Source: JAGXRK01 sp963804005 (GTDB lineage: Bacteria; Bacteroidota; Ignavibacteria; Ignavibacteriales; Ignavibacteriaceae). From it: a DNA stretch of 64,000 bases. Both the position numbers and the translations under genes were made by a program. Shown one piece after another: positions 47,257 to 56,441 of this stretch. The notes beneath the pieces are model-generated. The model saw nothing but the letters and a program-made list of their open reading frames with translations. It searched no databases and had not been told where the DNA came from. Within the stretch, counting starts at the first letter, position 1. The number at the start of each line of letters is the position of its first letter. The stretch spans positions 88,901 through 152,900 of the forward strand of contig CAWDOP010000017.1 in the NCBI GenBank assembly GCA_963804005.1. The letters are read 5' to 3'.

Positions 47257-48351
47257 ATGGTTACAACAGGCAAAAAAAATAGAATCATTTTTATTGATTT
47301 GATGAGAACTTTTGCTGTTATTCAAATGGTACAGGGTCATACGGTAGATGTTCTGCTTTCCTCCGATTTAAGGTCAAACGATTATCTAGCTTACTCGATC
47401 TGGCTGTTTATGCGTGGAATGACTGCACCGATTTTTATGTTCACAGCGGGGACAACATTTGCTTATCTATTTCGTCTTGCACAGGAGCCGTTTGAAAAAA
47501 ATCCTCGTGTCTGGAAAGGAATCAAAAGGTTTTTTCTGCTTCTCTTTATCGGATATATGTTGAGATATCCAACTTCAACGCTTGTTGATTTTTCAAGCGT
47601 GACAGATTTTCAATGGGGAGTATTTTTTGTTGTAGATGTTCTTCATCTTATTGGATTCGGAATTTTGTTTGTGCTTATTTTTGCATACATATCAGAAAAA
47701 ACAAAACTTGGTGATTATTTTATCTTTATAGCCGGAGCTTTACTTTTCTTTTTACCCGGGGATATGTTTAAACAGATTGAATGGATTAATTTTCTGCCTC
47801 ATCCAATTGCTGCCTATTTTTCCACAGGAACAGGATCTTTGTTTCCATTGTTTCCCTGGGCTGGTTATGTAGTATTAGGAGGGGCATTAGGAAGTTATCT
47901 TGCAAAAAATCCAATGATTTTTAAATCTCCTAAATTCAGCTTAATGTTAACCGGAATCGGATTCCTACTTTTATTGTTGTCGTACATCGGTGGAGATGTT
48001 GCTAAAGTGTTTGGTTATAATTTAGATCGTTCATCCACTTCATTATTGACTATATTTTTTCGTTTAGGTTTTGTTCTTTTATTGAATGCATTAGTCTCAT
48101 ATATTTCTATAAGCGTTGAGACAATTCCCAGAATATTTATATTAGTAGGTAGAAATACATTATTGATTTATATTGTACATCTCATGATCCTCTATGGCAG
48201 TGCTTGGAACGTAGGTCTAAATTTTTACTGGGGAAAGAGTTTGTATCCTACACAAACAATAAGCATAGCAATTGCTATGATTGTTGCTATGACAACTTTG
48301 GTATGGTTAATTAATAAATTTAGATTTAGAAATAAAGAACTGGTAACCTGA
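47257..48351 (+). CDS. Multi-pass membrane acyltransferase-like protein (DUF1624/HGSNAT-like)
   Basis: 364 residues with about 10 hydrophobic helices. RIIFIDLMRTFAVIQMVQGH and RGMTAPIFMFTAGTTFAYLF resemble the DUF1624 and acyltransferase-3-like families of membrane acetyltransferases. It is related in fold, but not closely in sequence, to the NagX-like protein at 25997. The acceptor is unknown. ruvB begins three bases after its stop, so the two are likely co-transcribed although functionally unrelated. Confidence 0.75.
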   Translation: MVTTGKKNRIIFIDLMRTFAVIQMVQGHTVDVLLSSDLRSNDYLAYSIWLFMRGMTAPIFMFTAGTTFAYLFRLAQEPFEKNPRVWKGIKRFFLLLFIGYMLRYPTSTLVDFSSVTDFQWGVFFVVDVLHLIGFGILFVLIFAYISEKTKLGDYFIFIAGALLFFLPGDMFKQIEWINFLPHPIAAYFSTGTGSLFPLFPWAGYVVLGGALGSYLAKNPMIFKSPKFSLMLTGIGFLLLLLSYIGGDVAKVFGYNLDRSSTSLLTIFFRLGFVLLLNALVSYISISVETIPRIFILVGRNTLLIYIVHLMILYGSAWNVGLNFYWGKSLYPTQTISIAIAMIVAMTTLVWLINKFRFRNKELVT

Positions 48352-48353
48352 TA

Positions 48354-49379
48354 ATGACAAGAAAATCAAAAAGCACTTCAGTAGAAGTAAATGATGAAGA
48401 AAAAAAGTTTGAACAAACTCTTCGTCCTCAAAAAATAAGTGAATTTTCCGGGCAGTCAAAGATTACTGACAACCTTAATGTTTTTATTTCCGCGGCCATG
48501 AAAAGGGGAGAGGCACTAGATCATGTTCTTCTTACAGGTCCTCCGGGATTAGGCAAAACTACACTTGCACATATAATTGCTAATGAACTTGGTGTTAAAC
48601 TAAAAATTACTTCCGGTCCTGTTTTAGAAAAACCCGGAGACTTAGCAGGAATACTAACAAATCTTGAAGAACACTCTGTCCTTTTCATTGATGAAATTCA
48701 TCGGTTAAGTCCTGTTATTGAAGAATATCTTTATTCAGCAATGGAAGATTATAAATTAGATATTATGATTGACAGCGGACCGAATGCGCGTTCTGTTCAG
48801 ATAAGTTTACCAAAGTACACTTTAGTTGGAGCAACAACACGGGCGGGAATGTTAACATCCCCTTTGCGCGATAGATTCGGAATAAAGTTCAGATTGGATT
48901 ACTACAATTCGGATATACTTAAAGTTATTGTTCAGAGATCTTCATCAATATTAAATATTAAGATTGATGAGAATGCTTCTATTGAGATTGCAAAACGATC
49001 AAGAGGTACACCTCGAATTGCAAATCGTTTATTACGCAGAACAAGAGACTTTGCAGATTTTGAAAACAAAAAAATGATTGATGTTGAAGTTGCTAAAAAA
49101 GCTCTTACTGCCCTTGAAGTTGATGAATACGGACTTGATGAAATGGATAAAGAAATTATTCTTGCCATAATTGAAAAATATAAAGGTGGCCCGGTCGGAC
49201 TGAGCACACTTGCTGTTGCAGTGAATGAAGATCCCGGAACCATTGAAGAAGTTTATGAACCTTTTTTAATTCAGCAAGGTTTTATCCAGCGTACTCCACG
49301 CGGAAGAGAAGTTACCGATTTAGCCTACAAACGTTTTGGCAAATCCCGTTCAGGAATATCTTCCGGTTTATTTGACTGA
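48354..49379 (+). CDS. ruvB: Holliday junction branch migration ATPase RuvB
   Basis: 341 residues. AAA+ motifs: Walker A GPPGLGKTT (K68), Walker B LFIDEIHRL, sensor region GATTRAGMLTSPLRDRFG, and the C-terminal winged helix with FIQRTPRGREVTDLAY. RuvB hexamers drive branch migration with RuvA; neither ruvA nor ruvC is nearby. Its 3' end precedes the M1 peptidase start by 25 bases. Confidence 0.97.
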   Translation: MTRKSKSTSVEVNDEEKKFEQTLRPQKISEFSGQSKITDNLNVFISAAMKRGEALDHVLLTGPPGLGKTTLAHIIANELGVKLKITSGPVLEKPGDLAGILTNLEEHSVLFIDEIHRLSPVIEEYLYSAMEDYKLDIMIDSGPNARSVQISLPKYTLVGATTRAGMLTSPLRDRFGIKFRLDYYNSDILKVIVQRSSSILNIKIDENASIEIAKRSRGTPRIANRLLRRTRDFADFENKKMIDVEVAKKALTALEVDEYGLDEMDKEIILAIIEKYKGGPVGLSTLAVAVNEDPGTIEEVYEPFLIQQGFIQRTPRGREVTDLAYKRFGKSRSGISSGLFD

Positions 49380-49404
49380 TCATAAAATAATTAAAGGATT
49401 AATT

Positions 49405-51285
49405 ATGATAAAAAGTTCAGCGGTCGTTTTATGCTTTTTATTTTCATTTACGAATTCATTTGCCCAAAGTGATTTATTCACACCACTTGATTTTTTAAAA
49501 GCTGTTGAAAATAAAACTCGAACTCTAACAGGAATGCCAGGTGAAAATTATTGGCAGAACTCAGCCGATTATTTTATAAAAGCCAAAGTTCATCCTGCTG
49601 ACAGACTGCTTGAGGGAAGTGAAAAAATTATTTATTACAACAATAGTCCCGATACTCTTAAATCAATTTATCTCAGATTGTATCAAAACATACAGAAAGC
49701 AAATGCTCCTCGTGATGGACAATTCGATTTGAATTCAATAACTGAAGGAATGGTAATTACTTCTCTAAAGGTTTCAGAAAAAGAGTACGATGTACATGAT
49801 GAAAATCTTGTAAATGAGTATGCCACAAATTTTAGGATAAAATTGATTGATCCTATGCCTCCGTCGTCAAAAATTGATTTAGAAATTGATTGGCATTTTG
49901 AAATTCCAGAGCACACCTGGCGATTAGGATTCTATGATTCAACTTCTGCTTTTATTGCTTACTGGTATCCGCAAGTTTCTGTATATGATGATATTGATGG
50001 CTGGGATATAAATATTTATAAAGGTTATGCTGAGATGTACAATGATTTCAACAATTATGAAGTTGAACTCACACTTCCTAAAGATTTTGGTCTATGGGCA
50101 ACAGGTTTATTACAAAATCCTCAGGAAATTTTGAGTAAGAAATTTTTGGATAGATATTATAGAGCATTAAAATCTGAAGAAGTTGTGAATATAATTACTA
50201 AAGAAGATTTAAAGACAGAAAATATTTTTCAGAATAAAGAACAACTGACTTATAAGTTTTCAGCAAATTATGTTCCTGATTTTGCTTTCGGATTTAGCGA
50301 CCATTATTTGTGGGATGCTTTTAATCTTAAATTGAATAATGGCAGCGATGTTTATATAGCAGCTGCATACAAAGAACAATCAGAAGATTTTTACAAGGTA
50401 GCAAAAATTGCAAAAGAATCATTGATTTTTTTCTCTGAGGAAATGCCCGGAGTACCTTATCCATATCCTTCTGCAAGTGTATTTAACGGATCAGGAGGAA
50501 TGGAATTTCCGATGATAATTAATGATGGTTCTACATCAACATATGAAAGTACTGTCGGACTAACATCTCACGAACTTCTACATCAGTATTTTCCTTTTTA
50601 TATGGGAACAAATGAACGTAAGTATGCTTGGATGGATGAAGGATGGGCTGTTATGCTTCCGTTCGATTTGCAGGATAGAAATCATCATTATAGACGATCA
50701 GCAACCATTAAATATTATGAATCAGTTGCAGGAACAGAAAATGATGTACCTCCAATAGTTTTATCAATTCTTTTAACCGGCACACCATACAGAAATGCTG
50801 CATACAACAGACCCGGAGCGGCATATATGTTCTTAAGAGAATTTATGGGAGATGAACTTTTTAGCTCAGCTCTTAAAGAATTTATGAACAGGTGGAATGG
50901 CAAACATCCATTGCCCTATGATTTTTTTAACACCTTTAATGAAGTTGCCGGTGAGGACTTATCCTGGTTCTGGAATCCATGGTTTTATCAATACAGCTTT
51001 CCCGATCTTGCCATTAAGGATGTAAAGGTTACATATGAAAAAATTCTTGTTACAATTAAAAAAGTAGGAAGTGTTCCTATACCTGTACAGCTAAAATTTG
51101 TTTATGATGAGGTGGATAAACAGGAAATTATTTATGAGAATGCTTCAATATGGAAAGATGGGAAAGATGAAATTGTTCTTGAGTATAAACTTTCGGATGC
51201 AGCAAATGTTATAAAGATAGAACTTGGAAGTGATTTGATACCGGATACAGACAAAACGAATAATATTTATTTATTAGAAAAATAA
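49405..51285 (+). CDS. Exported M1-family metallopeptidase
   Basis: About 626 residues from the chosen start. The zinc motif is H389-E-L-L-H393 with the third ligand Glu in AWMDEGWAVM. A signal peptide ends in SFAQ. The frame is open into ruvB (from 49336), but ATG at 49405 has AAAGGATT upstream and starts the signal peptide. M1 enzymes are aminopeptidases; the GGMEFP exopeptidase-type motif (GSGGMEFPMI) is present. The C-terminal beta domain is typical of Bacteroidota homologues. No T9SS tail is seen, so it is periplasmic. Confidence 0.9.
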   Translation: MIKSSAVVLCFLFSFTNSFAQSDLFTPLDFLKAVENKTRTLTGMPGENYWQNSADYFIKAKVHPADRLLEGSEKIIYYNNSPDTLKSIYLRLYQNIQKANAPRDGQFDLNSITEGMVITSLKVSEKEYDVHDENLVNEYATNFRIKLIDPMPPSSKIDLEIDWHFEIPEHTWRLGFYDSTSAFIAYWYPQVSVYDDIDGWDINIYKGYAEMYNDFNNYEVELTLPKDFGLWATGLLQNPQEILSKKFLDRYYRALKSEEVVNIITKEDLKTENIFQNKEQLTYKFSANYVPDFAFGFSDHYLWDAFNLKLNNGSDVYIAAAYKEQSEDFYKVAKIAKESLIFFSEEMPGVPYPYPSASVFNGSGGMEFPMIINDGSTSTYESTVGLTSHELLHQYFPFYMGTNERKYAWMDEGWAVMLPFDLQDRNHHYRRSATIKYYESVAGTENDVPPIVLSILLTGTPYRNAAYNRPGAAYMFLREFMGDELFSSALKEFMNRWNGKHPLPYDFFNTFNEVAGEDLSWFWNPWFYQYSFPDLAIKDVKVTYEKILVTIKKVGSVPIPVQLKFVYDEVDKQEIIYENASIWKDGKDEIVLEYKLSDAANVIKIELGSDLIPDTDKTNNIYLLEK

Positions 51286-51304
51286 TCTCAAAATTATAAT
51301 AAAA

Positions 51305-51334
51305 AAGGGTTCACCTTATTTTCGATGAACCCTT
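51305..51334. terminator. Hairpin terminator for thx, possibly bidirectional
   Basis: AAGGGTTCA (51305-51313) pairs with TGAACCCTT (51326-51334). On the minus strand it is followed by a T-rich run and lies five bases after the thx stop, so it should end thx transcription. It may also stop plus-strand read-through from the M1 peptidase gene, though that side lacks a T-run. Confidence 0.8.
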
Positions 51335-51339
51335 CAAAT

Positions 51340-51468
51340 TCATTTTGCTTTTGCTTTTTCCTTGGGTTTGATCGGCTGTTTTATTATCACTTTGAATTTG
51401 GGTCTGGTTTTACCGTGTGTGCCTCTCCAGATCTTTCCTTTTCTCGATCTTCTATCTCCTTTTCCCAT
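51340..51468 (-). CDS. 30S ribosomal protein THX
   Basis: A 42-residue, strongly basic protein. MGKGDRRSRKGKIWRGTHG and KTRPKF match the THX (bTHX) signature GKGD-x-KTRRGKI-x-GSYG-x-RP, known from Thermus and from Bacteroidota ribosomes, where it stabilises the 30S head. AGGAG lies 7 bases upstream of the ATG. The C-terminal tail is Lys/Pro/Ala rich. The gene is easily overlooked because of its size. It is followed by a hairpin terminator and preceded by the DEAD-box helicase gene on the same strand. Confidence 0.92.
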   Translation of the reverse strand: MGKGDRRSRKGKIWRGTHGKTRPKFKVIIKQPIKPKEKAKAK

Positions 51469-51579
51469 AAATACTCCTGATATTTATTTATGAAAACGAT
51501 AATAGTAAAGTTAGTTTTTCACACTGTACATTTCAAATGGAAACGTAATACCTGGGTGAGTTAAAAAAAATCAAAAACA

Positions 51580-53313
51580 CTATTTGTGACTTTTTATTTT
51601 ATATCGTTTTCTATCGCTTCTATCTTTATTCTTATTCGATGGTTCGTTTTTTCTGAATTTAGATTCTTTCCTAATATCACGGTCCTTTGATCTTTCACTT
51701 CCTCTTCTTTTCTCAGCAACTTCAACACTTATTTCTCGTTTCTTTAGATGCTGGCCTTTAAAACCTGCTATTACCTCTGATTGAAAATTACTGTCAGCTT
51801 CAAAGAAAGAAAAGTTTTTCATAATATCAATTCCACCGATGTCAATATTTCTGATTCCGGTAAAATCATTTATCATTCCTATTAACATTGCAGGATTCAG
51901 ACCATCTGTTGTACCAAGGTTTATAAAATACCTTGTATAATTTCCGCGTTGAGATTTTATTTTATCTTTTGTTCTACCTTCAGCAGGTGAATTTAGATCA
52001 GGAATATTTTTATAGTAATCAAGGAAGCGATTGAACTCGACAGAAACAAATCTTTGAATCAGTTCATTTCTATCCATCCATTCAAGTTTGCTATAAATTT
52101 GTGGAAGGAAAGATTCAACCTTTACGTGATCAATTTCAACTCTCTCAACCCTGTCGATAAGATGGAAAAGCTGTTTTTCACAAATATCTTTTCCGCCGGG
52201 AATAGGTAGGTAAGTGAATTTTTTATTTATCTTTTTTTCAATTAGACTGAGCTTATACTTTTCTTTCAGATGAGCTATGGCAATTGAAGTTCCTGCTTTA
52301 CCTGCTCTGCCGGTTCTTCCGCTGCGATGTGTATAAATTTCTAATTCATCGGGCAGTTCATAATTTATTATATGAGTAAGATCATCAACATCTAGTCCTC
52401 GTGCAGCAACATCTGTTGCAACTAATAAGCTTAAATGCCTTGTTCTGAATTTGTTCATCACATATTCACGCTGAGACTGAGAAAGATCACCGTGTAAAGC
52501 GTCAGCATTATATCCATCTTTAACAAGTTTTTCTGCAACATCTTTTGTTTCCTGTCGTGTTCTGCAAAAAACTATTCCATAAATATTCGGATGAAAATCA
52601 ACAATACGCTTAAGAGCTAAATACCTATCTTTAGCGTGAACCAAATAACCAAAGTGCTCAACATTTTCTGCACCTGAATTTCTAACTCCGATTGTAATTT
52701 CAACGGGATTAAACATATATTTATTTGCAATTGAAAGAAGCTGCTTAGGCATTGTTGCGGAAAACAAAAATGTGTTTCGGTCTTCAGGAGTTTTTTCAAG
52801 AATAGCTTCCAGCTCTTCCTTAAATCCCATATTCAGCATTTCATCTGCTTCATCAAGAATTACAGCTTTAACTTTGCTTAAATCAACTAACTTCCTGTTT
52901 ATAAGATCGTTAAGTCTTCCCGGAGTTGCAGAAATAATCTGTGCTCCCTTTCTAATTTTTTCAATTTGTCTTTCCATACTTGACCCGCCAAATACAGCCG
53001 CTATAATTATATCTTTATCATTTACAGAATAATCTTTAAGATCATCAGCTATCTGAAGGCACAACTCTCTTGTGGGACAAATTATTAAATACTGTACTTT
53101 TTTAGATTTTGTATCAGTTTTCTGAATGATCGGCAAGCCGAATGCTGCGGTTTTTCCTGTTCCGGTTTGAGCTAATGCAATTATATCATCAGTTTCATCC
53201 TGCAAGAGCAGGGGAATGATTTTTTGCTGGATCGGCATTGGTTTTTCAAAACCTAATTCTTTAACTGCTAATGTTAGACTTTTATTTAATCCTAATTCTT
53301 CAAACGAGCTCAT
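51580..53313 (-). CDS. DEAD-box ATP-dependent RNA helicase with DbpA-type RNA-binding domain
   Basis: 577 residues. Q motif (GFEKPMPIQQ), motif I AQTGTGKTA (K54), motif II DEAD, motif III SATMP and motif VI HRSGRTGRAGK define the helicase core (about 1-370). A DbpA/CsdA-like RNA-recognition domain lies at about 465-540 (YFINLGTTDGLNPAMLIGMI), and the tail (from 541) is very Lys/Arg/Ser rich. Likely roles are ribosome assembly or cold adaptation (CsdA/DeaD type). A 316-bp upstream gap containing a possible leader hairpin precedes it. Confidence 0.93.
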   Translation of the reverse strand: MSSFEELGLNKSLTLAVKELGFEKPMPIQQKIIPLLLQDETDDIIALAQTGTGKTAAFGLPIIQKTDTKSKKVQYLIICPTRELCLQIADDLKDYSVNDKDIIIAAVFGGSSMERQIEKIRKGAQIISATPGRLNDLINRKLVDLSKVKAVILDEADEMLNMGFKEELEAILEKTPEDRNTFLFSATMPKQLLSIANKYMFNPVEITIGVRNSGAENVEHFGYLVHAKDRYLALKRIVDFHPNIYGIVFCRTRQETKDVAEKLVKDGYNADALHGDLSQSQREYVMNKFRTRHLSLLVATDVAARGLDVDDLTHIINYELPDELEIYTHRSGRTGRAGKAGTSIAIAHLKEKYKLSLIEKKINKKFTYLPIPGGKDICEKQLFHLIDRVERVEIDHVKVESFLPQIYSKLEWMDRNELIQRFVSVEFNRFLDYYKNIPDLNSPAEGRTKDKIKSQRGNYTRYFINLGTTDGLNPAMLIGMINDFTGIRNIDIGGIDIMKNFSFFEADSNFQSEVIAGFKGQHLKKREISVEVAEKRRGSERSKDRDIRKESKFRKNEPSNKNKDRSDRKRYKIKSHK

Positions 53314-53629
53314 AGATTTTCCTAATAAATATTGTTTCTGGTTTTTTTACTGGTGATTTTACTCTTTGAAAGATTTAACAGGCTGGAATAAAAAACAATA
53401 TATCAGGCAAGTTTAATTTCTTTTTATTTTGATTTATTGATGCGGAACAAATCAGGTCCGCAATATCGAGTAAAATTTTGCTTACAAAGATAAGCAAAAA
53501 TAAAATGTGCATTGTAAGATGAAGTAAAGAAAGTTAGGGTTCATATAAGTCATTATAATGCGATATATCCCCATATAGCTGGACTTTTTACTTACCCATT
53601 CGCATTGAATTGCTTAATCAATGCATATT
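53314..53629. other. 316-bp upstream/leader region of the helicase gene
   Basis: No gene was found. It contains one small hairpin, TGCGGA (53441-53446) with TCCGCA (53457-53462), within the likely 5' leader of the helicase transcript. DEAD-box helicase genes often have long leaders, but nothing here proves regulation. Confidence 0.35.
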
Positions 53630-53779
53630 CTAATCTTTGTTTTTCTTTTCTTTGTATCCGAACAAGCCGAATAGTGCGAATAAAGCATACAATCCATATA
53701 ATGCAGGAGTATCAAGCGTAGAACCAAGAGTTCCCAGTAATCCTAAAAAGCCTAAGAAACCCAACATATTTAATTTCAT
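53630..53779 (-). CDS. 49-residue hydrophobic membrane peptide (DUF3796-like)
   Basis: Starts at ATG 53779 with AGGAG 7-11 bases upstream, giving 49 residues: a glycine/leucine zipper-like first helix (LGFLGFLGLLGTLG), a short turn, a second helix (YGLYALFALFGLFG) and a Lys-rich tail (KEKKNKD). The pattern resembles the DUF3796 family of tiny two-helix proteins of unknown function. The ribosome binding site and compact composition argue for a real gene. It overlaps a spurious plus-strand frame. Confidence 0.72.
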   Translation of the reverse strand: MKLNMLGFLGFLGLLGTLGSTLDTPALYGLYALFALFGLFGYKEKKNKD

Positions 53780-53833
53780 AACAGTCTCCTTTTATAATAA
53801 AAAAATATTTAATACTTGATCACTTGGTGTATT

Positions 53834-55678
53834 CTAATCATAATTTAATTTTTCCAGTACTTTGAGCTGCCCAACAGCATTTGAGTTATTGGGATTCAGT
53901 TCAAGAGATTTTTTATAATTAATTATCGCTTGTTCTTTATCTCCACTATTCATGAATGCTTCAGCCAGGCTATCATAACAATTTCCTGACTCCGGATAAA
54001 ATTCTGTATTTAATTTAAAAATTACAATTGCTTTTTCAAAATCATTTTGCCCCATGTAAGAATATCCCAGACTGTTAAAGCGGTTTTCTGACACATAGAA
54101 ATTAGAAGGATTTTCTTTTTGAATTTTGCGGTACAAATTAACAGCATCATCAATTTGGCCTTCGTTCAATAATTCAACTGGTAATTTTGCGCCCAAACTC
54201 ATCCTGTAACAAGTGACAGGCCCACTTAGAAATCGTCCAAGTTCATCAGAAAAATAATAAACAACTGAAGATACATTTTCATCAGCATCAAAATTAAACT
54301 GAAGATTACCTAATCTGAATTTTGTAACAAATTTCCCATCACCTACATGAAATAATTGTGCATTATCGAATTGATTTATGTTTAATTTATCCTGCTCTTT
54401 CTTTACTTCAAAATAGGCATCAGAGCCAATTGCATAACGACCGCAATATTGATCCACCATCTTATCATCAATTGCTACAACTTTATATTCTTCTGGAAGA
54501 TATTTTTCCCATCCATAAACTTTGGCAATTCCGTTGGTAATTTCGCGAATTAAATTTGCACCATTTTGTCCGTTAGTAAAAACAACTGCACCATAACCGT
54601 CCGTTAGGTGAGATGCAAATCCGGCAAAAAAACCTCTTGAGTCTCCAAGATGCCCGAAGTAATTTATTTCTCCGTACATCTCTCTCATGAATACACCAAA
54701 ACCATATTGCTTTGAAACATGAGACGATAACATTTCTTTAGCAAGTTCTTGTGAGATAATTTTATTGGATTTACCCAGATACGATTTCTGAAGTTCGATA
54801 ATATATTTTGCGTAATCAGCGGTAGTTGTCCATAATCCGCCGGCTGCCATATGTGGAAAGAAGTATCTTTTAACGGCAAGAGGCAAACCATTGCTCATGT
54901 GTCCCGCAGAAGCGATTTTTATTAATTCTTCTGGCAAAGGCTGCTCAAAGGTAGTTTGATTCATATTAAGCTTCTTGAATATTCTTTCTCTTGTAATTTC
55001 AGGGAAAGATTTTCCTACTACATCAACAGTCAGTTGCTGTAAAATGGCATAACCGGCATTTGAATATTGAAACTCTGTTCCCGGTATTTTGTCAATCACT
55101 ACTGCTTTTGTCTGAGAGGGACTTTCACCATTGAGTATCTGAAGATTAGTTGGAAAATTATCTGCTAAATATGCAACACCCGGACTAAACATCGCACCGC
55201 CGCTATGGTTCATCAAGAGCAGGGGAGTTACGGTACCTTGTTTTGTAAATTCATTTTCAGGCACCTTCCATGAAACCAATTGTTCATTGATATCCTGGTT
55301 TAAGTTAATTTTTCCTTCATCCACCAATCTTAATACAGTTAACGCAGCCACACCTTTACTCAGCGATCCAACATTAAATATTGTTTCATCTGTTACGGGA
55401 TTCTGAATCTCAGAATCCATAACACCATATTGTTTACTCCATGCAATTTTAAAATCTTTGATTACTGTGATACTTATTCCCGGAACCTTATAATAATCCA
55501 TCCTTTCCTGCAACTTAAAAGATGGTTCTCCTTCAATCAGAACATAAGGTAATAATCCGTTTTCAACTTTGGTTATTAATGAATCCTGATTCTGAGAAAA
55601 GTTACTTGTTTGAAAGAAAATGAAGAAGGAAAAGAAGACTATTACAAATGAAAATGGTTTTAAAATATTATTGTTCAT
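53834..55678 (-). CDS. Serine beta-lactamase-like (class C) hydrolase with C-terminal TPRs
   Basis: 614 residues with a signal peptide (FFSFFIFFQTSNFSQ). The beta-lactamase/DD-peptidase domain (about 35-385) has the SxxK motif S105-L-S-K108 and the Tyr motif YSNAGYA. A middle beta-barrel-like segment (about 400-490) is followed by TPRs (about 500-610) with YPESGNCYDSLAEAFMNSGD. Such proteins are esterases, peptidases or penicillin-binding proteins rather than true beta-lactamases in most cases. It lies just left of the integron array and is not followed by an attC-like site. Confidence 0.87.
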   Translation of the reverse strand: MNNNILKPFSFVIVFFSFFIFFQTSNFSQNQDSLITKVENGLLPYVLIEGEPSFKLQERMDYYKVPGISITVIKDFKIAWSKQYGVMDSEIQNPVTDETIFNVGSLSKGVAALTVLRLVDEGKINLNQDINEQLVSWKVPENEFTKQGTVTPLLLMNHSGGAMFSPGVAYLADNFPTNLQILNGESPSQTKAVVIDKIPGTEFQYSNAGYAILQQLTVDVVGKSFPEITRERIFKKLNMNQTTFEQPLPEELIKIASAGHMSNGLPLAVKRYFFPHMAAGGLWTTTADYAKYIIELQKSYLGKSNKIISQELAKEMLSSHVSKQYGFGVFMREMYGEINYFGHLGDSRGFFAGFASHLTDGYGAVVFTNGQNGANLIREITNGIAKVYGWEKYLPEEYKVVAIDDKMVDQYCGRYAIGSDAYFEVKKEQDKLNINQFDNAQLFHVGDGKFVTKFRLGNLQFNFDADENVSSVVYYFSDELGRFLSGPVTCYRMSLGAKLPVELLNEGQIDDAVNLYRKIQKENPSNFYVSENRFNSLGYSYMGQNDFEKAIVIFKLNTEFYPESGNCYDSLAEAFMNSGDKEQAIINYKKSLELNPNNSNAVGQLKVLEKLNYD

Positions 55679-55761
55679 TTATATCTCCAATCTGAAATCA
55701 GTAATGTTAAAATATGTTAATGGATTATTTAACCGAAATATAATGTAAAAGTATTTATTGA

Positions 55762-55921
55762 GCATAACGGAGTTGCTGCTAAGCCACAATCCACACAAGA
55801 TTGCCGCTTAGAAAACAATCGCTAAAGATTTAGCCGGAGGTGCTAAACTAGTTTTACCTTTCCAGATCTATAGTAAGTCGGCGTTGTCCAAAGGACTCCT
55901 ATGGAGAGGCGCTTGCTAAAC
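55762..55921 (-). repeat. attC-like site 0, degenerate distal end of cassette array
   Basis: Left end GCATAACGGAGTTGCTGCTAAG (22 bases shown only in part: 55762-55783) matches the other sites. The right end reads GTCGGCGTTG, then about 20 foreign bases, then GAGGCGCTTGCTAAAC, where GTTAT is expected. So the distal core box is mutated and the inner box is split by an insertion with its own partial palindrome. It sits five bases past the AhpD-like gene stop and is the leftmost such site. Confidence 0.6.
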
Positions 55922-55925
55922 ATTT

Positions 55926-56273
55926 TCATTTTATCTTTCCAAAAGTATTCTCCATAACATCAAGCGCAAACCTAGAATTTACAGTAACTGGTCCAATTCC
56001 CATATCAATGGCTACTTCAAGAGCTTCCATTACTTCATTAATAGTAGCACCATCCTTATAAGCCTGTTCAATATGCCACTGCATGCATGATTCGCAATTT
56101 GTAACTGCACCTATTGCTATTGCAATCAGTTCTTTTGTTTTTTTTTGTAAAGCTCCATCACAAAATGTTGCATCACCCATTTCTAAGAAGAGTTTATAAA
56201 CCTTTGAATTTAGCTTCTCAAATCTAGCATTTGATTCTTTTCTTTTGTTATCAATTTCATCGAATTTGTTCAT
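55926..56273 (-). CDS. AhpD/carboxymuconolactone decarboxylase-family protein
   Basis: 115-residue all-helical protein. The redox motif C-E-S-C followed by MQWHIEQAY, and the KTKELIAIAIGAVTN helix, place it in the CMD/AhpD superfamily of peroxidase-like and decarboxylase proteins; the CxxC suggests thiol peroxidase-type chemistry. AAAGGAG lies upstream of the ATG. It lies directly before attC-like site 0 and 168 bases after the serine hydrolase gene with no attC between, so the two may travel as one cassette. Confidence 0.85.
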   Translation of the reverse strand: MNKFDEIDNKRKESNARFEKLNSKVYKLFLEMGDATFCDGALQKKTKELIAIAIGAVTNCESCMQWHIEQAYKDGATINEVMEALEVAIDMGIGPVTVNSRFALDVMENTFGKIK

Positions 56274-56441
56274 TTTTAAATCTCCTTTTAATATTTACTA
56301 ATTGTCTATTTTGTGTCTAGTGGCAATATCAGCCCAGTCGTTTTTATGTTTTTAATTTTTAATAATACCGCTGTAACTTATAATTAAGACTACTGAACGA
56401 ACGAAAAGTTGCTTCAATTGATAAATTATTTTAACCTTAGA

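Noticed and set aside
53637..53819. Plus-strand 60-codon frame opposite the DUF3796-like gene
   Set aside because: It is the antisense of the minus-strand peptide, which has a good ribosome binding site; the plus frame has none and is low-complexity Pro/Asn/Lys.
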